A stretch of 64,000 bases of DNA from JAEVLT01 sp050496765 (lineage in GTDB: Bacteria; Bacillota; Bacilli; Bacillales; Cytobacillaceae), in the NCBI RefSeq assembly GCF_050496765.1, contig NZ_JBNWEO010000013.1, positions 62,001 to 126,000 of the forward strand, in the 5' to 3' direction. Shown one piece after another: positions 9,018 through 17,703 of the stretch (position 1 is the stretch's first letter; each line of letters starts with the position of its first letter). Below the pieces are notes generated by a model that was not told the origin of the DNA, did not search any database, and worked only from the letters and a program-made list of their open reading frames with translations. Made by a program: the position numbers and the translations under genes.

Positions 9018-10721
9018 TTAAAGCGTATAGAGTAAGCTGGTCACTTTTGCAAACAAGTCTTCATAATGAACTTCAAAGGTTTCACCTGTTTTGCGAACCT
9101 TTACTTCAACCATTCCTTCTGAAGCTTTTTTCCCAACTGTAATCCGAAGCGGCAGTCCGATTAAGTCGGAATCGGCAAATTTAACACCTGCTCGTTCATT
9201 GCGGTCATCGAACAATACTTCATAATGTTTTTCAAGTAAATCAGTATAGATCGATTCCGCAAGCTTGACTTGTTCCTCATCTTTCATATTGACCGCAATC
9301 ACATGCACTTGGTATGGAGCCAGGTTTGCCGGCCAGACAAGACCGTTTTCATCATTGTATTGTTCTGCAACAGCAGTAAGCGTCCTCGATACGCCAATTC
9401 CGTAGCAGCCCATTATCATTGGTCGCGATTTGCCAGTTTCATCAAGATACGTAGCATTCATCGCCTCGCTATAACGTGTTCCCAGTTTAAATACATGGCC
9501 GACTTCAATTCCTTTGGCAAATAAAATCGTCCCTTGGCCATCCGGTGAAGGGTCACCCTCTTGAATAAACCGTAAATCAGCATATTGGCTGACAGAAAAA
9601 TCGCGTTCCGGAACGACATTGATGTAATGGTAGTTTTCCTCATTCGCTCCACATACACCGTTCACAATTGCTTTAACGGCATGATCGGCAACAATTTCGA
9701 CATGGCTGACACCTATCGGACCTAGTGAGCCAACCGGGCAGGATAGGATTTCTTTCGTTTCTTCTTGGCTTGCAAGCTCTACAATCCCTGCATTGAATAA
9801 ATTTTTTAGTTTAATGTCGTTAACTTCATGATCGCCGCGCACAAGCACAAGGACATATTGCTCATCGATTTTAAACAGCAGCGATTTGACGCATTGGTTC
9901 GGTGATACCGTTAAAAACTCTGATACTTCATCAATTGATTTTTTATTCTCAGTTAAAACTTTTTCAAGTTCTTTGTCGGCTTCATCGCGTTTTGTGTATT
10001 CCATGATGACTGGAGCCATTTCAATGTTCGCTGCATAATCAGAAGTGTCGGAATAAGCGATTGTATCTTCCCCAATATCCGAGAGAACCATGAATTCATG
10101 TGTATCTTTTCCGCCCATTGCGCCCGAATCCGCAATAACAGCACGAAAGTTCAATTGGCAGCGGCGAAACACATTGGAATACGCTTCGAAAAGTGCCTGA
10201 TAGACTTCATCAAGGCTTTCCGTATTGGAGTGAAACGAGTACGCATCTTTCATAACGAACTCTCGTCCTCGTAAGAGACCAAATCGCGGACGTTTTTCAT
10301 CACGAAACTTTGTCTGAATTTGATACAACGTAAGTGGCAGCCGTTTGTACGATTTTACTTCATCACGCACAAGGCTTGTAATCACTTCTTCGTGCGTGGC
10401 ACCAAGAGCAAATTCCCGCTGATTCCGGTCTTTTAGACGCATTAACTCTGGACCGTATGTATACCAGCGCCCCGATTCCTGCCACAGTTCCGCTTGTTGC
10501 AAGGCTGGCATAAGCATTTCAACTGCTCCGGCCTTGTCCATTTCTTCTCTCACAATTGCTTCAATTTTTTGTAACACTTTTCTGCCAAGCGGCATATAAC
10601 TGTATACACCGCTGGAATTTTGCCGAATAAATCCCGCTTTAAGGAGAAGCTGATGGCTTTTAATTTCCGCATCTGCTGGAATTTCCCTTAAAGTCGGTAT
10701 CAGTGTCCTGCTTTGTCTCAT
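9018..10721 (-). CDS. proS: Prolyl-tRNA synthetase (bacterial type)
   Basis: This class II synthetase charges tRNA-Pro. The 567-residue length and the insertion domain between motifs 2 and 3 (about 225-390) mark the bacterial type with the INS editing domain. Motif 1 lies around YSYMPLGRKVLQKIE; motif 2 around TKFRDEKRPRFGLLRGREF; motif 3 around MGCYGIGVSRTLTA. The C-terminal anticodon-binding domain begins near LAPYQVHVIAVN. GAGGTG precedes the ATG. It follows rseP in the dxr-rseP-proS-polC order of Bacillus, but a terminator lies between it and rseP. No T-box leader is seen. Confidence 0.98.
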   Translation of the reverse strand: MRQSRTLIPTLREIPADAEIKSHQLLLKAGFIRQNSSGVYSYMPLGRKVLQKIEAIVREEMDKAGAVEMLMPALQQAELWQESGRWYTYGPELMRLKDRNQREFALGATHEEVITSLVRDEVKSYKRLPLTLYQIQTKFRDEKRPRFGLLRGREFVMKDAYSFHSNTESLDEVYQALFEAYSNVFRRCQLNFRAVIADSGAMGGKDTHEFMVLSDIGEDTIAYSDTSDYAANIEMAPVIMEYTKRDEADKELEKVLTENKKSIDEVSEFLTVSPNQCVKSLLFKIDEQYVLVLVRGDHEVNDIKLKNLFNAGIVELASQEETKEILSCPVGSLGPIGVSHVEIVADHAVKAIVNGVCGANEENYHYINVVPERDFSVSQYADLRFIQEGDPSPDGQGTILFAKGIEVGHVFKLGTRYSEAMNATYLDETGKSRPMIMGCYGIGVSRTLTAVAEQYNDENGLVWPANLAPYQVHVIAVNMKDEEQVKLAESIYTDLLEKHYEVLFDDRNERAGVKFADSDLIGLPLRITVGKKASEGMVEVKVRKTGETFEVHYEDLFAKVTSLLYTL

Positions 10722-10780
10722 TTAACTACACCTCGTCTGCATCAACATTGCTTTTTTAAAGAAGCTTTAATATACCTTTT

Positions 10781-10809
10781 TAAAAAGCCCCCGTTTGAAT
10801 AACAGGGGC
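10781..10809 (-). terminator. Intrinsic terminator after rseP
   Basis: The minus-strand stem GCCCCTG / CGGGGGC (7 bp with one G-U pair) has a 9-nt loop and is followed by TTTTTA. It lies 20 bases past the rseP stop, upstream of proS. Confidence 0.8.
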
Positions 10810-10828
10810 ATCACTGTTTCAAAACAAT

Positions 10829-12088
10829 TTACAAGAAAAACCTTTGAATATCATTCCATGTAACAACGAGCATTAATAACATTAATAGCGCAAACCCAAT
10901 AAAATGAACCATTCCTTCTTTTTGCTTATCAATTGGCTTGCCTCTTAATGCTTCGACGGCAAAAAACATCAGCCTGCCGCCATCTAGCGCCGGAATCGGC
11001 AATAAATTCATAATCCCGAGGTTGATGCTCAAGATCGAACCCCATCTTAACAGATTAAAAATACCCGATTTGGCGACCGTATCCGTTGACACATAAATAC
11101 CAACAGGGCCTGAAAGCATATTGATTGAAAATTGGCCGGTTACCAATTTCCCCAGCATGACAAAAATTTGTTTTGTCCAAAAATACGTTTGCTGAAAACC
11201 GGAGGAAATCGCTTGGACTGGCGACTTTTCAACCGGACTGTAAACGCCGATAATCCCTGTTTTCTTGCCCTCAATTGTTTTCTCAATTGGAGTTACACTG
11301 ATTTCCATGTCTTTTCCGCTCCGGTCAACTAGAAACTTAAGCGGTTTATCGGGATTGCGGCGAATAATCTCGACCACATCAGACCAACTGGTAACTTCTG
11401 AACCATTTATGCTCTGAACGACGTCCCCCTGTTTTAAGCCGGCAGCTTTTGCCGCTCCATCAGGTGTGATTTCACCAAGTTTCGGATCATTTGTTGGGAC
11501 GCCTTGAAATAGTGCGATTACGATGAAAACGACAAACGCCAGTATAAAGTTCATCATCGGACCAGCAAAAATAGCCATTGTCCGCTGACCGAGCGTTTTT
11601 GAAGAAAATTGCCGATCAAGTGGAGCAATTTGCGTTTCCACCCCATTTTCAACAATCACGGCAGCCGGATGTACCGGGAAGGTATGCAAATTTTCTGACT
11701 CATCATCGGGATACCCTTTGATGAAAAGTTTTTTTTCAATATCTGCCTGTTCGACTTCGATAACCCGGCAATTCGGGAATTTCTCTTTATGATTCAAAAT
11801 AATTTTTGTTACTTGCTCGTTTTCATTCAAGAGCAGTCCAATCCGATATCCCGGTTTAATTTCCACCATTTCAGGATCCTCGCCTGCCATTCGGACAAAT
11901 CCGCCGAGCGGCAGCAGCCTAAGCGTATAGGTCGTTTCCCCTTTTTTGGTTGAAAATACCTTTGGACCAAAACCGATAGCAAATTCACGGCATAAAATCC
12001 CTGCCCTTTTTGCAAAAATTAAATGTCCTAATTCATGAAAGAAGACAAGTGCGCCAAAGATAACAATAAAGGCAATAACTGTACTCAA
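10829..12088 (-). CDS. rseP: Site-2 intramembrane zinc metalloprotease RseP/RasP
   Basis: RasP cleaves transmembrane segments of anti-sigma factors and remnant signal peptides. The first membrane segment carries HELGH (His18, Glu19, His22) and the last catalytic motif is PALDGGRL near residue 370. A PDZ domain lies between (about 205-285). The C-terminal end is hydrophobic. The 419-residue length fits B. subtilis RasP (422). I chose TTG at 12088: AAAGGTGG lies seven bases upstream, whereas the upstream GTG is inside that Shine-Dalgarno. In B. subtilis the enzyme acts on anti-sigma-W RsiW; no such partner is in this window. Confidence 0.96.
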   Translation of the reverse strand: MSTVIAFIVIFGALVFFHELGHLIFAKRAGILCREFAIGFGPKVFSTKKGETTYTLRLLPLGGFVRMAGEDPEMVEIKPGYRIGLLLNENEQVTKIILNHKEKFPNCRVIEVEQADIEKKLFIKGYPDDESENLHTFPVHPAAVIVENGVETQIAPLDRQFSSKTLGQRTMAIFAGPMMNFILAFVVFIVIALFQGVPTNDPKLGEITPDGAAKAAGLKQGDVVQSINGSEVTSWSDVVEIIRRNPDKPLKFLVDRSGKDMEISVTPIEKTIEGKKTGIIGVYSPVEKSPVQAISSGFQQTYFWTKQIFVMLGKLVTGQFSINMLSGPVGIYVSTDTVAKSGIFNLLRWGSILSINLGIMNLLPIPALDGGRLMFFAVEALRGKPIDKQKEGMVHFIGFALLMLLMLVVTWNDIQRFFL

Positions 12089-12106
12089 AGATCCAACCAC
12101 CTTTTT

Positions 12107-13252
12107 TTATAGAAGTGTACGTACATACTGTCTTGTTTCTTTGTCAACTTCTTGTATCGCCGCAAGACCGGGATTCTCAATAGATTGATGGGCGCCTAAC
12201 GCCTTCTCAATGATCGCTTCAATCTCCAGAAAAGCAATTTTACCTTCCAAAAAAGCAGCGACGGCAACTTCATTTGCCGCATTCAACACAGTTGGCATTG
12301 TTCCGCCGATTTTTCCTGCTTCGTATGCAAAACGCAAGCAGCGGAAACGATCAAAATCCATCTCCTGAAAATGAAGCTGTCCGATACTGGACAAATTCAA
12401 TCGCTTCGCAGATGGAAGCGGCATGCGGTCCGGATACGAAAGAGCAAACTGAATGGGTACTCTCATATCCGGTGAACCCAATTGGGCAATGATACTGCTG
12501 TCGTGAAATTCAACCATTGAATGAACAATACTTTCTTTATGGAGAAGCACATTGATTTTTTCATACGGAATATCAAAAAGCCAGTGCGCTTCGATCACTT
12601 CTAATCCCTTGTTCATCATTGTTGCGGAATCAATCGTGATTTTTGCCCCCATTGACCAGTTCGGATGATTAAGCGCTTCTTGAACTGTTACATTCTCTAA
12701 TTCCTCACGGCGGCGATCGCGAAAACTGCCACCGGATGCAGTAATGAGAAGCCGTTCAATGTTCTTCTGATTTTCCCCTTGTAATGCTTGGAAAATGGCA
12801 GAGTGTTCGCTATCAACCGGAAGGATGGCAACATTGCTTTTTTTTGCTGCTTCCATGACCAAATGTCCTGCTGTCACGAGCGTTTCTTTATTCGCCAATG
12901 CAATTGTTTTCCCCGATTCAATGGCTTGGAGTGTCGGGTTAAGACCAACGCTTCCAAGAACAGCGTTAACCAAAATTTCGGCATTGTCGTATACGGCAAT
13001 TTCAACTTGGCCATCATCCCCGTACACGACCTTTGTATCAAGAAATTCTGCCTTTAGTTTATCATATTCCTGTTTTCCTTGGACAGAAACAATTTCAGGT
13101 TGAAACTCGTGAATGATTTTTCGCGCCAAAGATATATTTTTCCCAATTGACATCGCTACAAGTCGGTATTCTTGCGGATGTTCACGAATAATATCCAATG
13201 TCTGGGTGCCAATGGAACCCGTTGCCCCCAGTAAACTTATTTTTTTCAACAA
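12107..13252 (-). CDS. dxr: 1-deoxy-D-xylulose 5-phosphate reductoisomerase
   Basis: Dxr carries out the first committed step of the MEP isoprenoid pathway, converting DXP to MEP with NADPH. The N-terminal dinucleotide fold starts with LLGATGSIGTQTLD; the metal site is in PVDSEHSAIFQ, and the substrate loop includes TASGGSFRDR and the NHPNWSMG segment. The length of 381 is normal. Two consecutive TTG codons could start translation; the first is seven bases after AGGGAG, the second gives the N-terminus most like B. subtilis. It lies between cdsA and rseP, and its product ultimately feeds UppS nearby. Confidence 0.97.
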   Translation of the reverse strand: MLKKISLLGATGSIGTQTLDIIREHPQEYRLVAMSIGKNISLARKIIHEFQPEIVSVQGKQEYDKLKAEFLDTKVVYGDDGQVEIAVYDNAEILVNAVLGSVGLNPTLQAIESGKTIALANKETLVTAGHLVMEAAKKSNVAILPVDSEHSAIFQALQGENQKNIERLLITASGGSFRDRRREELENVTVQEALNHPNWSMGAKITIDSATMMNKGLEVIEAHWLFDIPYEKINVLLHKESIVHSMVEFHDSSIIAQLGSPDMRVPIQFALSYPDRMPLPSAKRLNLSSIGQLHFQEMDFDRFRCLRFAYEAGKIGGTMPTVLNAANEVAVAAFLEGKIAFLEIEAIIEKALGAHQSIENPGLAAIQEVDKETRQYVRTLL

Positions 13253-13312
13253 ATGTCAACTCCCTGCGTAGAAGCCCTATAATGATCTTTTTATTGTTTA
13301 TGCGACCCACTA

Positions 13313-14104
13313 CTAAAATAAATGAAAGAAATGCAGCAGCGGCCAAACAAATAACAGGCTGTCAAACCGGTCAAGAATACCGCCGTGCCCCGGCAGGATC
13401 GTTCCGGAATCTTTAACGGCAAAATGGCGTTTTAGTGCCGATTCAACCAAATCGCCAATTTGACCAAAAACAGAGAGAACGATTGTAATGCCCATTAATG
13501 ATAATACGGAAACGTTCATGTCGGTAAATAAGCTAAACAATAGCGCAACAACCAAAGCGCTAAAAATCCCCCCAATAAATCCTCCAACTGTTTTATTCGG
13601 ACTGATATCAGGCCATAGCTTTTTTTTGCCATACGCTTTGCCGATAAAATAAGCGCCAGAGTCCGTTGCCCAAATAACGAACACAGAATAAAACAGATAG
13701 ACCAGCCCCCCGGCTTGGCGTGTCTCAATGAAAAAATAAAAACCAATTCCAACATACAGCACGGACAGAATGAGAAACGAGACATCTTCAAACGTAAAAA
13801 GATTTTTCGTAATAACCGTATACGTTAACAGCAACAAAACAATTGCAATGCCAAGCTCTGTTTTCGAGTAGGGAAATGTGGCGATAATCTTACCGTACTG
13901 CGGCGGAAACAAAAGCAACCAAAGCATGAGGATCGATAATATGCCCGGGATTGAATAAATACTTAGTTTCCTCATTTTGAATAATTCATATAAACCGACG
14001 GTTGCCAGTACATATGTTAGTAAAATAAAAGGAAAGCCGCCCGCGTACACGATTGGCAAAAAGAGTGCCGCGGCAACAACTCCTGTTATGACTCTTTGCT
14101 TCAT
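13313..14104 (-). CDS. cdsA: Phosphatidate cytidylyltransferase (CDP-diglyceride synthase)
   Basis: CdsA is an integral membrane enzyme that makes CDP-diacylglycerol from CTP and phosphatidic acid, the precursor of phosphatidylglycerol and cardiolipin. The 263-residue protein is hydrophobic with about eight predicted membrane segments. The family signature is near the C-terminus: ESALKRHFAVKDSGTILPGH followed by GGILDRFDS (about 215-245). The ATG has only a distant AAAGGTG ribosome-binding site. It sits between uppS and dxr as in B. subtilis. Confidence 0.97.
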   Translation of the reverse strand: MKQRVITGVVAAALFLPIVYAGGFPFILLTYVLATVGLYELFKMRKLSIYSIPGILSILMLWLLLFPPQYGKIIATFPYSKTELGIAIVLLLLTYTVITKNLFTFEDVSFLILSVLYVGIGFYFFIETRQAGGLVYLFYSVFVIWATDSGAYFIGKAYGKKKLWPDISPNKTVGGFIGGIFSALVVALLFSLFTDMNVSVLSLMGITIVLSVFGQIGDLVESALKRHFAVKDSGTILPGHGGILDRFDSLLFVWPLLHFFHLF

Positions 14105-14186
14105 CTACAAGTTCAACACCTTTATGTTCAAATGCGTGATTGATCCCCCGTTTGGAAAACCAATCCCCCTACCGAATGGAAATGTT

Positions 14187-14963
14187 TCATATCCCGCCAA
14201 AACGGCGCTGCCTGCTTTGGAATCCCTCAATGGCTTCAAGAAAGTGTTCTTCGCTAAAATCCGGCCACAATACATCGGTAAACCAAAATTCACTGTAAGC
14301 AAGCTGCCAGAGCATAAAATTGCTTAAACGAATTTCACCGCTTGTACGAATAAGGAGGTCAGGATCTGCCATGTCTGACGTCATTAAATAGGACGAAAAA
14401 GCGGATTCATTCAATTGATCTATCTCCATTATACCACTTTGGCAATCGTTTAAGACTCGTTTAACGGCATCAAGTATTTCTGCCCTGCTGCCATAATTGA
14501 GCGCAAAGTTCAACACCAGCCCATTGTTATCTTTCGTATCGTCCATTGCCTTTTGAATTGCTCTTAACGTATGTACCGGCAATCTTTCCTTATATCCCAT
14601 CATTTTCACTTGCACATTTTCCTCAATGAGTTCAGGAAGAAAGGTACCTAAAAACTCTTCAGGCAGCTTCATTAAGTATTCAACTTCGTTTTTTGGACGT
14701 TTCCAATTCTCAGTTGAAAAAGCATACAAAGTCAAGGTTTTTACACCCAATTCGTTCGCCAGCTTCGTCGTTTTTCGGACAACCTTCATTCCTTCATGAT
14801 GGCCGGCAATCCGTGGTAAAGCACGTTTTTTTGCCCATCTGCCATTTCCGTCCATAATGATCGCCACATGTTCAGGAATTGGCAATTTCTTTATTTGTTC
14901 TACTCTGTCTCGGAGTGTGGAAGCAGGTTTTTGATTCTTCCATCGCTTTATTCTATTTAACAT
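14187..14963 (-). CDS. uppS: Undecaprenyl diphosphate synthase (cis-prenyltransferase)
   Basis: UppS extends farnesyl-PP with isopentenyl-PP to C55 undecaprenyl-PP, the lipid carrier for cell wall synthesis. The pyrophosphate-binding motif IIMDGNGRWA (catalytic Asp38), the FSTENWKRP helix and the terminal IRTSGEIRLSNFMLWQ and FTDVLWPDF motifs are all present. The ATG at 14963 follows GAGGAG by seven bases and aligns with the B. subtilis N-terminus; the longer frame would begin inside the Shine-Dalgarno. A predicted promoter and a partial structured repeat lie in the upstream gap. Confidence 0.97.
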   Translation of the reverse strand: MLNRIKRWKNQKPASTLRDRVEQIKKLPIPEHVAIIMDGNGRWAKKRALPRIAGHHEGMKVVRKTTKLANELGVKTLTLYAFSTENWKRPKNEVEYLMKLPEEFLGTFLPELIEENVQVKMMGYKERLPVHTLRAIQKAMDDTKDNNGLVLNFALNYGSRAEILDAVKRVLNDCQSGIMEIDQLNESAFSSYLMTSDMADPDLLIRTSGEIRLSNFMLWQLAYSEFWFTDVLWPDFSEEHFLEAIEGFQSRQRRFGGI

Positions 14964-15028
14964 AACATGGCTCCTCAAAAAAGTTGATCAAGTATCCCCC
15001 GAAAATCGATCATTCTCTACAACTTATT

Positions 15029-15067
15029 CTATCTTCGTCCAAAGGACTCGCCAATCAGCAAGTTTTC
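15029..15067 (-). repeat. Structured intergenic repeat, copy B (partial, uppS leader)
   Basis: Only the first 40 or so bases of the repeat are present: GAAAACTTGCTGATTGGCGAG, then CCTTTGGACGAAGATAG (minus strand). The first hairpin is kept with a G-U pair (ACTTGC / GCGAGT). Relative to copy C, the sequence stays close through CCTTTGGACGAAGA and then diverges. It lies between the predicted uppS promoter and the uppS ribosome-binding site, in the same orientation relative to the gene as copy A has to polC. Confidence 0.75.
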
Positions 15068-15102
15068 ATTATTTCTCCTGTTGGAAATTCCCGCATGAAA
15101 CT

Positions 15103-15111
15103 ATCATACCA
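15103..15111 (-). promoter_or_regulatory. Extended -10 promoter for uppS
   Basis: The minus strand reads TGGTATGAT, a five-of-six -10 box with the TGn extension and no clear -35 box. It lies after the frr terminator, so uppS-cdsA and genes downstream can be transcribed independently of frr. The predicted leader is about 130 nt and contains repeat copy B. Confidence 0.5.
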
Positions 15112-15206
15112 AAAAAGCAATAAGATATCTCTACTAAAGAACATATGTATTAAAAAGTAGGGCACATAAGCATTGATCCATTCAAAAAACAGTGTGTATA
15201 GAAAGT

Positions 15207-15230
15207 GAAAAAACCCCCTAAAAAGAGGGT
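15207..15230 (-). terminator. Intrinsic terminator after frr
   Basis: The minus-strand stem ACCCTC / GGGGGT (one G-U pair) has loop TTTTTA and is followed by six Ts. It starts about 26 bases past the frr stop. Confidence 0.75.
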
Positions 15231-15256
15231 CCCCTTCAGAAAACACTTTGAACATT

Positions 15257-15814
15257 TTAGACTTCCATTATTTCTTTTTCTTTCTCTTTCGTGATTTGTT
15301 CAACTTTATGAATATGCTCGTCGGTCAGTTTCTGGATATCGTCACTGTATCCGCGGAGCTCATCCTCCGTAATTTCACCATTTTTTTCAAGCTTTTTAAA
15401 ATCATCATTGGCCTCCCGGCGGATGTTGCGGATGGCAATTTTCGCTTCCTCTGATTCCTTTTTTACAACCTTTACCAACTCTTTGCGGCGTTCTTCTGTT
15501 AACTGTGGAATGGCAATCCGGATGATAGAACCATCATTTGACGGATTCAACCCTAAATCGGATTTAAGAATCGCCTTCTCGATCTCGCCTAGAATCGATT
15601 TATCGTATGGCTGGATTACAAGCAGCCTTGCTTCAGGTGTTGAGATCCCTGCCAGCTGGTTTACGGGGGTAGGCGCACCATAATAATCAACCGTGACACG
15701 ATCAAGCAACGAAGCACTTGCGCGTCCGGCACGAATGGTTGCCAATTCCCTGGTATAGGCTTGAATCGCTTTTGTCATTTTTTCTTTCGCAGTGGAGATT
15801 ACTTGTTTTGGCAT
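15257..15814 (-). CDS. frr: Ribosome recycling factor
   Basis: RRF, with EF-G, splits post-termination ribosomes. The 185-residue protein has the conserved start region (TRELATIRAGRAS), the YGAPTPVNQLAGIS motif and the C-terminal DDIQKLTDEHIHKVEQI helix, which together define the three-helix bundle plus hinge domain. AAGGGGG precedes the ATG. It follows pyrH by two bases, so the two are cotranscribed, and a terminator follows. Confidence 0.98.
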   Translation of the reverse strand: MPKQVISTAKEKMTKAIQAYTRELATIRAGRASASLLDRVTVDYYGAPTPVNQLAGISTPEARLLVIQPYDKSILGEIEKAILKSDLGLNPSNDGSIIRIAIPQLTEERRKELVKVVKKESEEAKIAIRNIRREANDDFKKLEKNGEITEDELRGYSDDIQKLTDEHIHKVEQITKEKEKEIMEV

Positions 15815-15816
15815 GT

Positions 15817-16539
15817 TTATTTCCCCCTTACAATTGTTCCGATTTTTTCACCTGTAATGACACGTTTGATATTCCCTTGTTCCATGATCGAGAACACAAT
15901 TAATGGTATATCGTTATCCATACATAAAGATGATGCGGTTGAATCCATTACCGCTAACCCTTCCTTAATTACATCAAGATAGGACAATTCATCGTACTTC
16001 GTTGCATTTTGATCAACGCGGGGATCAGCAGAATAGACTCCGTCAACATTATTTTTTGCCATCAAGATCACTTCTGCTTCAATTTCCGCAGCCCTTAATG
16101 CTGCAGTTGTATCTGTGGAGAAGTACGGGTTCCCTGTCCCGGCTGCAAAGATAACCACCCGTTTTTTCTCAAGATGCCGAATGGCCCGGCGTCTGATATA
16201 TGGTTCCGCAACTTGGCGCATTTCAATCGATGTCTGTACACGAGTTTCAATTCCGAGCTGTTCCAAACTGTCCTGCAGGGCTAATGAGTTCATGACAGTA
16301 GCAAGCATTCCCATATAATCAGCAGTTGCCCGATCCATGCCCATCTCGCCGCCGATTTTGCCCCGCCATATGTTTCCGCCGCCGACAACGACTGCAACCT
16401 CAACACCTAATTCCGCAATTTCTTTTACTTGGCCTGCGATTGATTTTATGACTGCCGGGTTAATCCCAAAACCTGTCTCTCCTGCAAGCGCCTCTCCGCT
16501 TAATTTCAACACAACGCGTTTGTATTTAGGGCTGTTCAT
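15817..16539 (-). CDS. pyrH: UMP kinase (hexameric, amino acid kinase family)
   Basis: PyrH phosphorylates UMP to UDP. The amino acid kinase signature is clear: RVVLKLSGEAL, VVVGGGNIWRG (phosphate-binding glycines), GMDRATADYMGMLATV, AGTGNPYFSTDTTAALRA and the C-terminal DNDIPLIVFS. The ATG at 16539 follows GGAGG by five bases and yields a 240-residue product equal in length to the B. subtilis enzyme; a TTG start five codons earlier would lie within the Shine-Dalgarno. A terminator hairpin lies between it and tsf. Confidence 0.98.
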   Translation of the reverse strand: MNSPKYKRVVLKLSGEALAGETGFGINPAVIKSIAGQVKEIAELGVEVAVVVGGGNIWRGKIGGEMGMDRATADYMGMLATVMNSLALQDSLEQLGIETRVQTSIEMRQVAEPYIRRRAIRHLEKKRVVIFAAGTGNPYFSTDTTAALRAAEIEAEVILMAKNNVDGVYSADPRVDQNATKYDELSYLDVIKEGLAVMDSTASSLCMDNDIPLIVFSIMEQGNIKRVITGEKIGTIVRGK

Positions 16540-16576
16540 TTGAACCTCCAAGTTGTTTTCAGTTAATTTTCACTTC

Positions 16577-16607
16577 GAAAAATAGGGAACACACCGTGTC
16601 CCCTATT
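16577..16607 (-). terminator. Intrinsic terminator after tsf, upstream of pyrH
   Basis: The minus-strand stem AATAGGGGACAC / GTGTTCCCTATT (12 bp, one G-U pair) has a tight GGT loop and is followed by TTTC. A second, weaker hairpin (TGCCATC / GATGGCA, 16637-16656) lies between it and the tsf stop. pyrH therefore depends on read-through or on an unrecognised promoter. Confidence 0.7.
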
Positions 16608-16671
16608 GAAACCTATTTTCTAGCAAAACATTATTGTGCCATCTGATTGGATGGCAAAAATCGATTTACCA

Positions 16672-17553
16672 TTATTTTTTAATTTGGTTCATAACTTCTT
16701 CCGCAAAGTTTTCTTCGCGTTTTTCAATGCCTTCCCCTACTTCATAACGGACAAATTCACGAAGTTTTCCACCTGTTGATTCAACAAATTGGCGAATTTT
16801 TTGGTCAGGGTTTTTAACAAATGCCTGATCAAGCACACACACTTCTTCAAAATATTTGCTTAAACGGCCTTCAACCATTTTTCCAACGATTTTTTCTGGT
16901 TTTCCTTCATTTAGAGCCTGCTGAGTTAACACTTGGCGTTCGTGTTCAACTTCCTCTTGGGAAACCTCATCACGAGATACATATTTTGGGTTTAATGCAG
17001 CAATATGCATTGCAACATCTTTTGCGGCATCTGCATTTGTTGATCCTTCAAGAACCGTTAAAACGCCAATGCGTCCGCCTAGGTGCAGGTATGCACCAAA
17101 TGCATCCTGATCGGTTTTTGTTTTTACTGCGAAGCGGCGAAGCGAAATCTTTTCACCTATTTTGGAAATTGCCGCAGTAATATGATCGCTTACCGTAGCA
17201 CCGTTTTCCATAGTTTGTGCCAGTGCCTCGTCAAGATTAGCAGGCTTGTTTTTCAAAAGATGGTTAGCCAGTTCTTTAACTAATGTTTGGAACCCTTCGT
17301 TTTTTGCAACAAAGTCTGTTTCAGCGTTTACCTCAAGAATAACAGCATCGTTTCCTTCTGTTAAAACATATGCTGTACCTTCTGCAGCAACCCGATCCGC
17401 TTTTTTCGCAGCTTTTGCAATCCCTTTTTCACGAAGAAAATCAATTGCTTTTTCCATATCTCCATTCGTTTCTTGCAGCGCTTTTTTGCAGTCAAGCATC
17501 CCTGCGCCTGTCTTTTCACGTAGTTCTTTTACCATTTGTGCAGTAATTGCCAT
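16672..17553 (-). CDS. tsf: Translation elongation factor Ts
   Basis: EF-Ts is the nucleotide exchange factor for EF-Tu. The N-terminal UBA-like domain (VKELREKTGAGMLDCKKAL), the TDFVAKN motif at the EF-Tu interface, and the MHIAALNPKYVSRDEV segment are conserved; the length of 293 is standard for Bacillus. A good GGAGG lies before the ATG. It is downstream of rpsB, with a hairpin terminator in the gap that probably acts as a partial terminator. Confidence 0.98.
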   Translation of the reverse strand: MAITAQMVKELREKTGAGMLDCKKALQETNGDMEKAIDFLREKGIAKAAKKADRVAAEGTAYVLTEGNDAVILEVNAETDFVAKNEGFQTLVKELANHLLKNKPANLDEALAQTMENGATVSDHITAAISKIGEKISLRRFAVKTKTDQDAFGAYLHLGGRIGVLTVLEGSTNADAAKDVAMHIAALNPKYVSRDEVSQEEVEHERQVLTQQALNEGKPEKIVGKMVEGRLSKYFEEVCVLDQAFVKNPDQKIRQFVESTGGKLREFVRYEVGEGIEKREENFAEEVMNQIKK

Positions 17554-17652
17554 ATTGTAAACATCCTCCTTTTATTCTATGTATTCATATCTTTGCCTAG
17601 TAAGACTAATCTAAACATTTCTATTAAAGCAATGTTGAAATAGCATAGCTTT

Positions 17653-17690
17653 AAAAAAAGGTGATAAAGGGTGCTCCCTCTTATCACCTT
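17653..17690 (-). terminator. Intrinsic terminator between rpsB and tsf
   Basis: The minus-strand stem AAGGTGATAA(G)AGGG / CCCTTTATCACCTT has one bulge and an AGCA loop and is followed by seven Ts. It lies just past the rpsB stop, so tsf would be expressed by partial read-through or separately. Confidence 0.85.
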
Positions 17691-17703
17691 TTTATGTTGT
17701 TCA

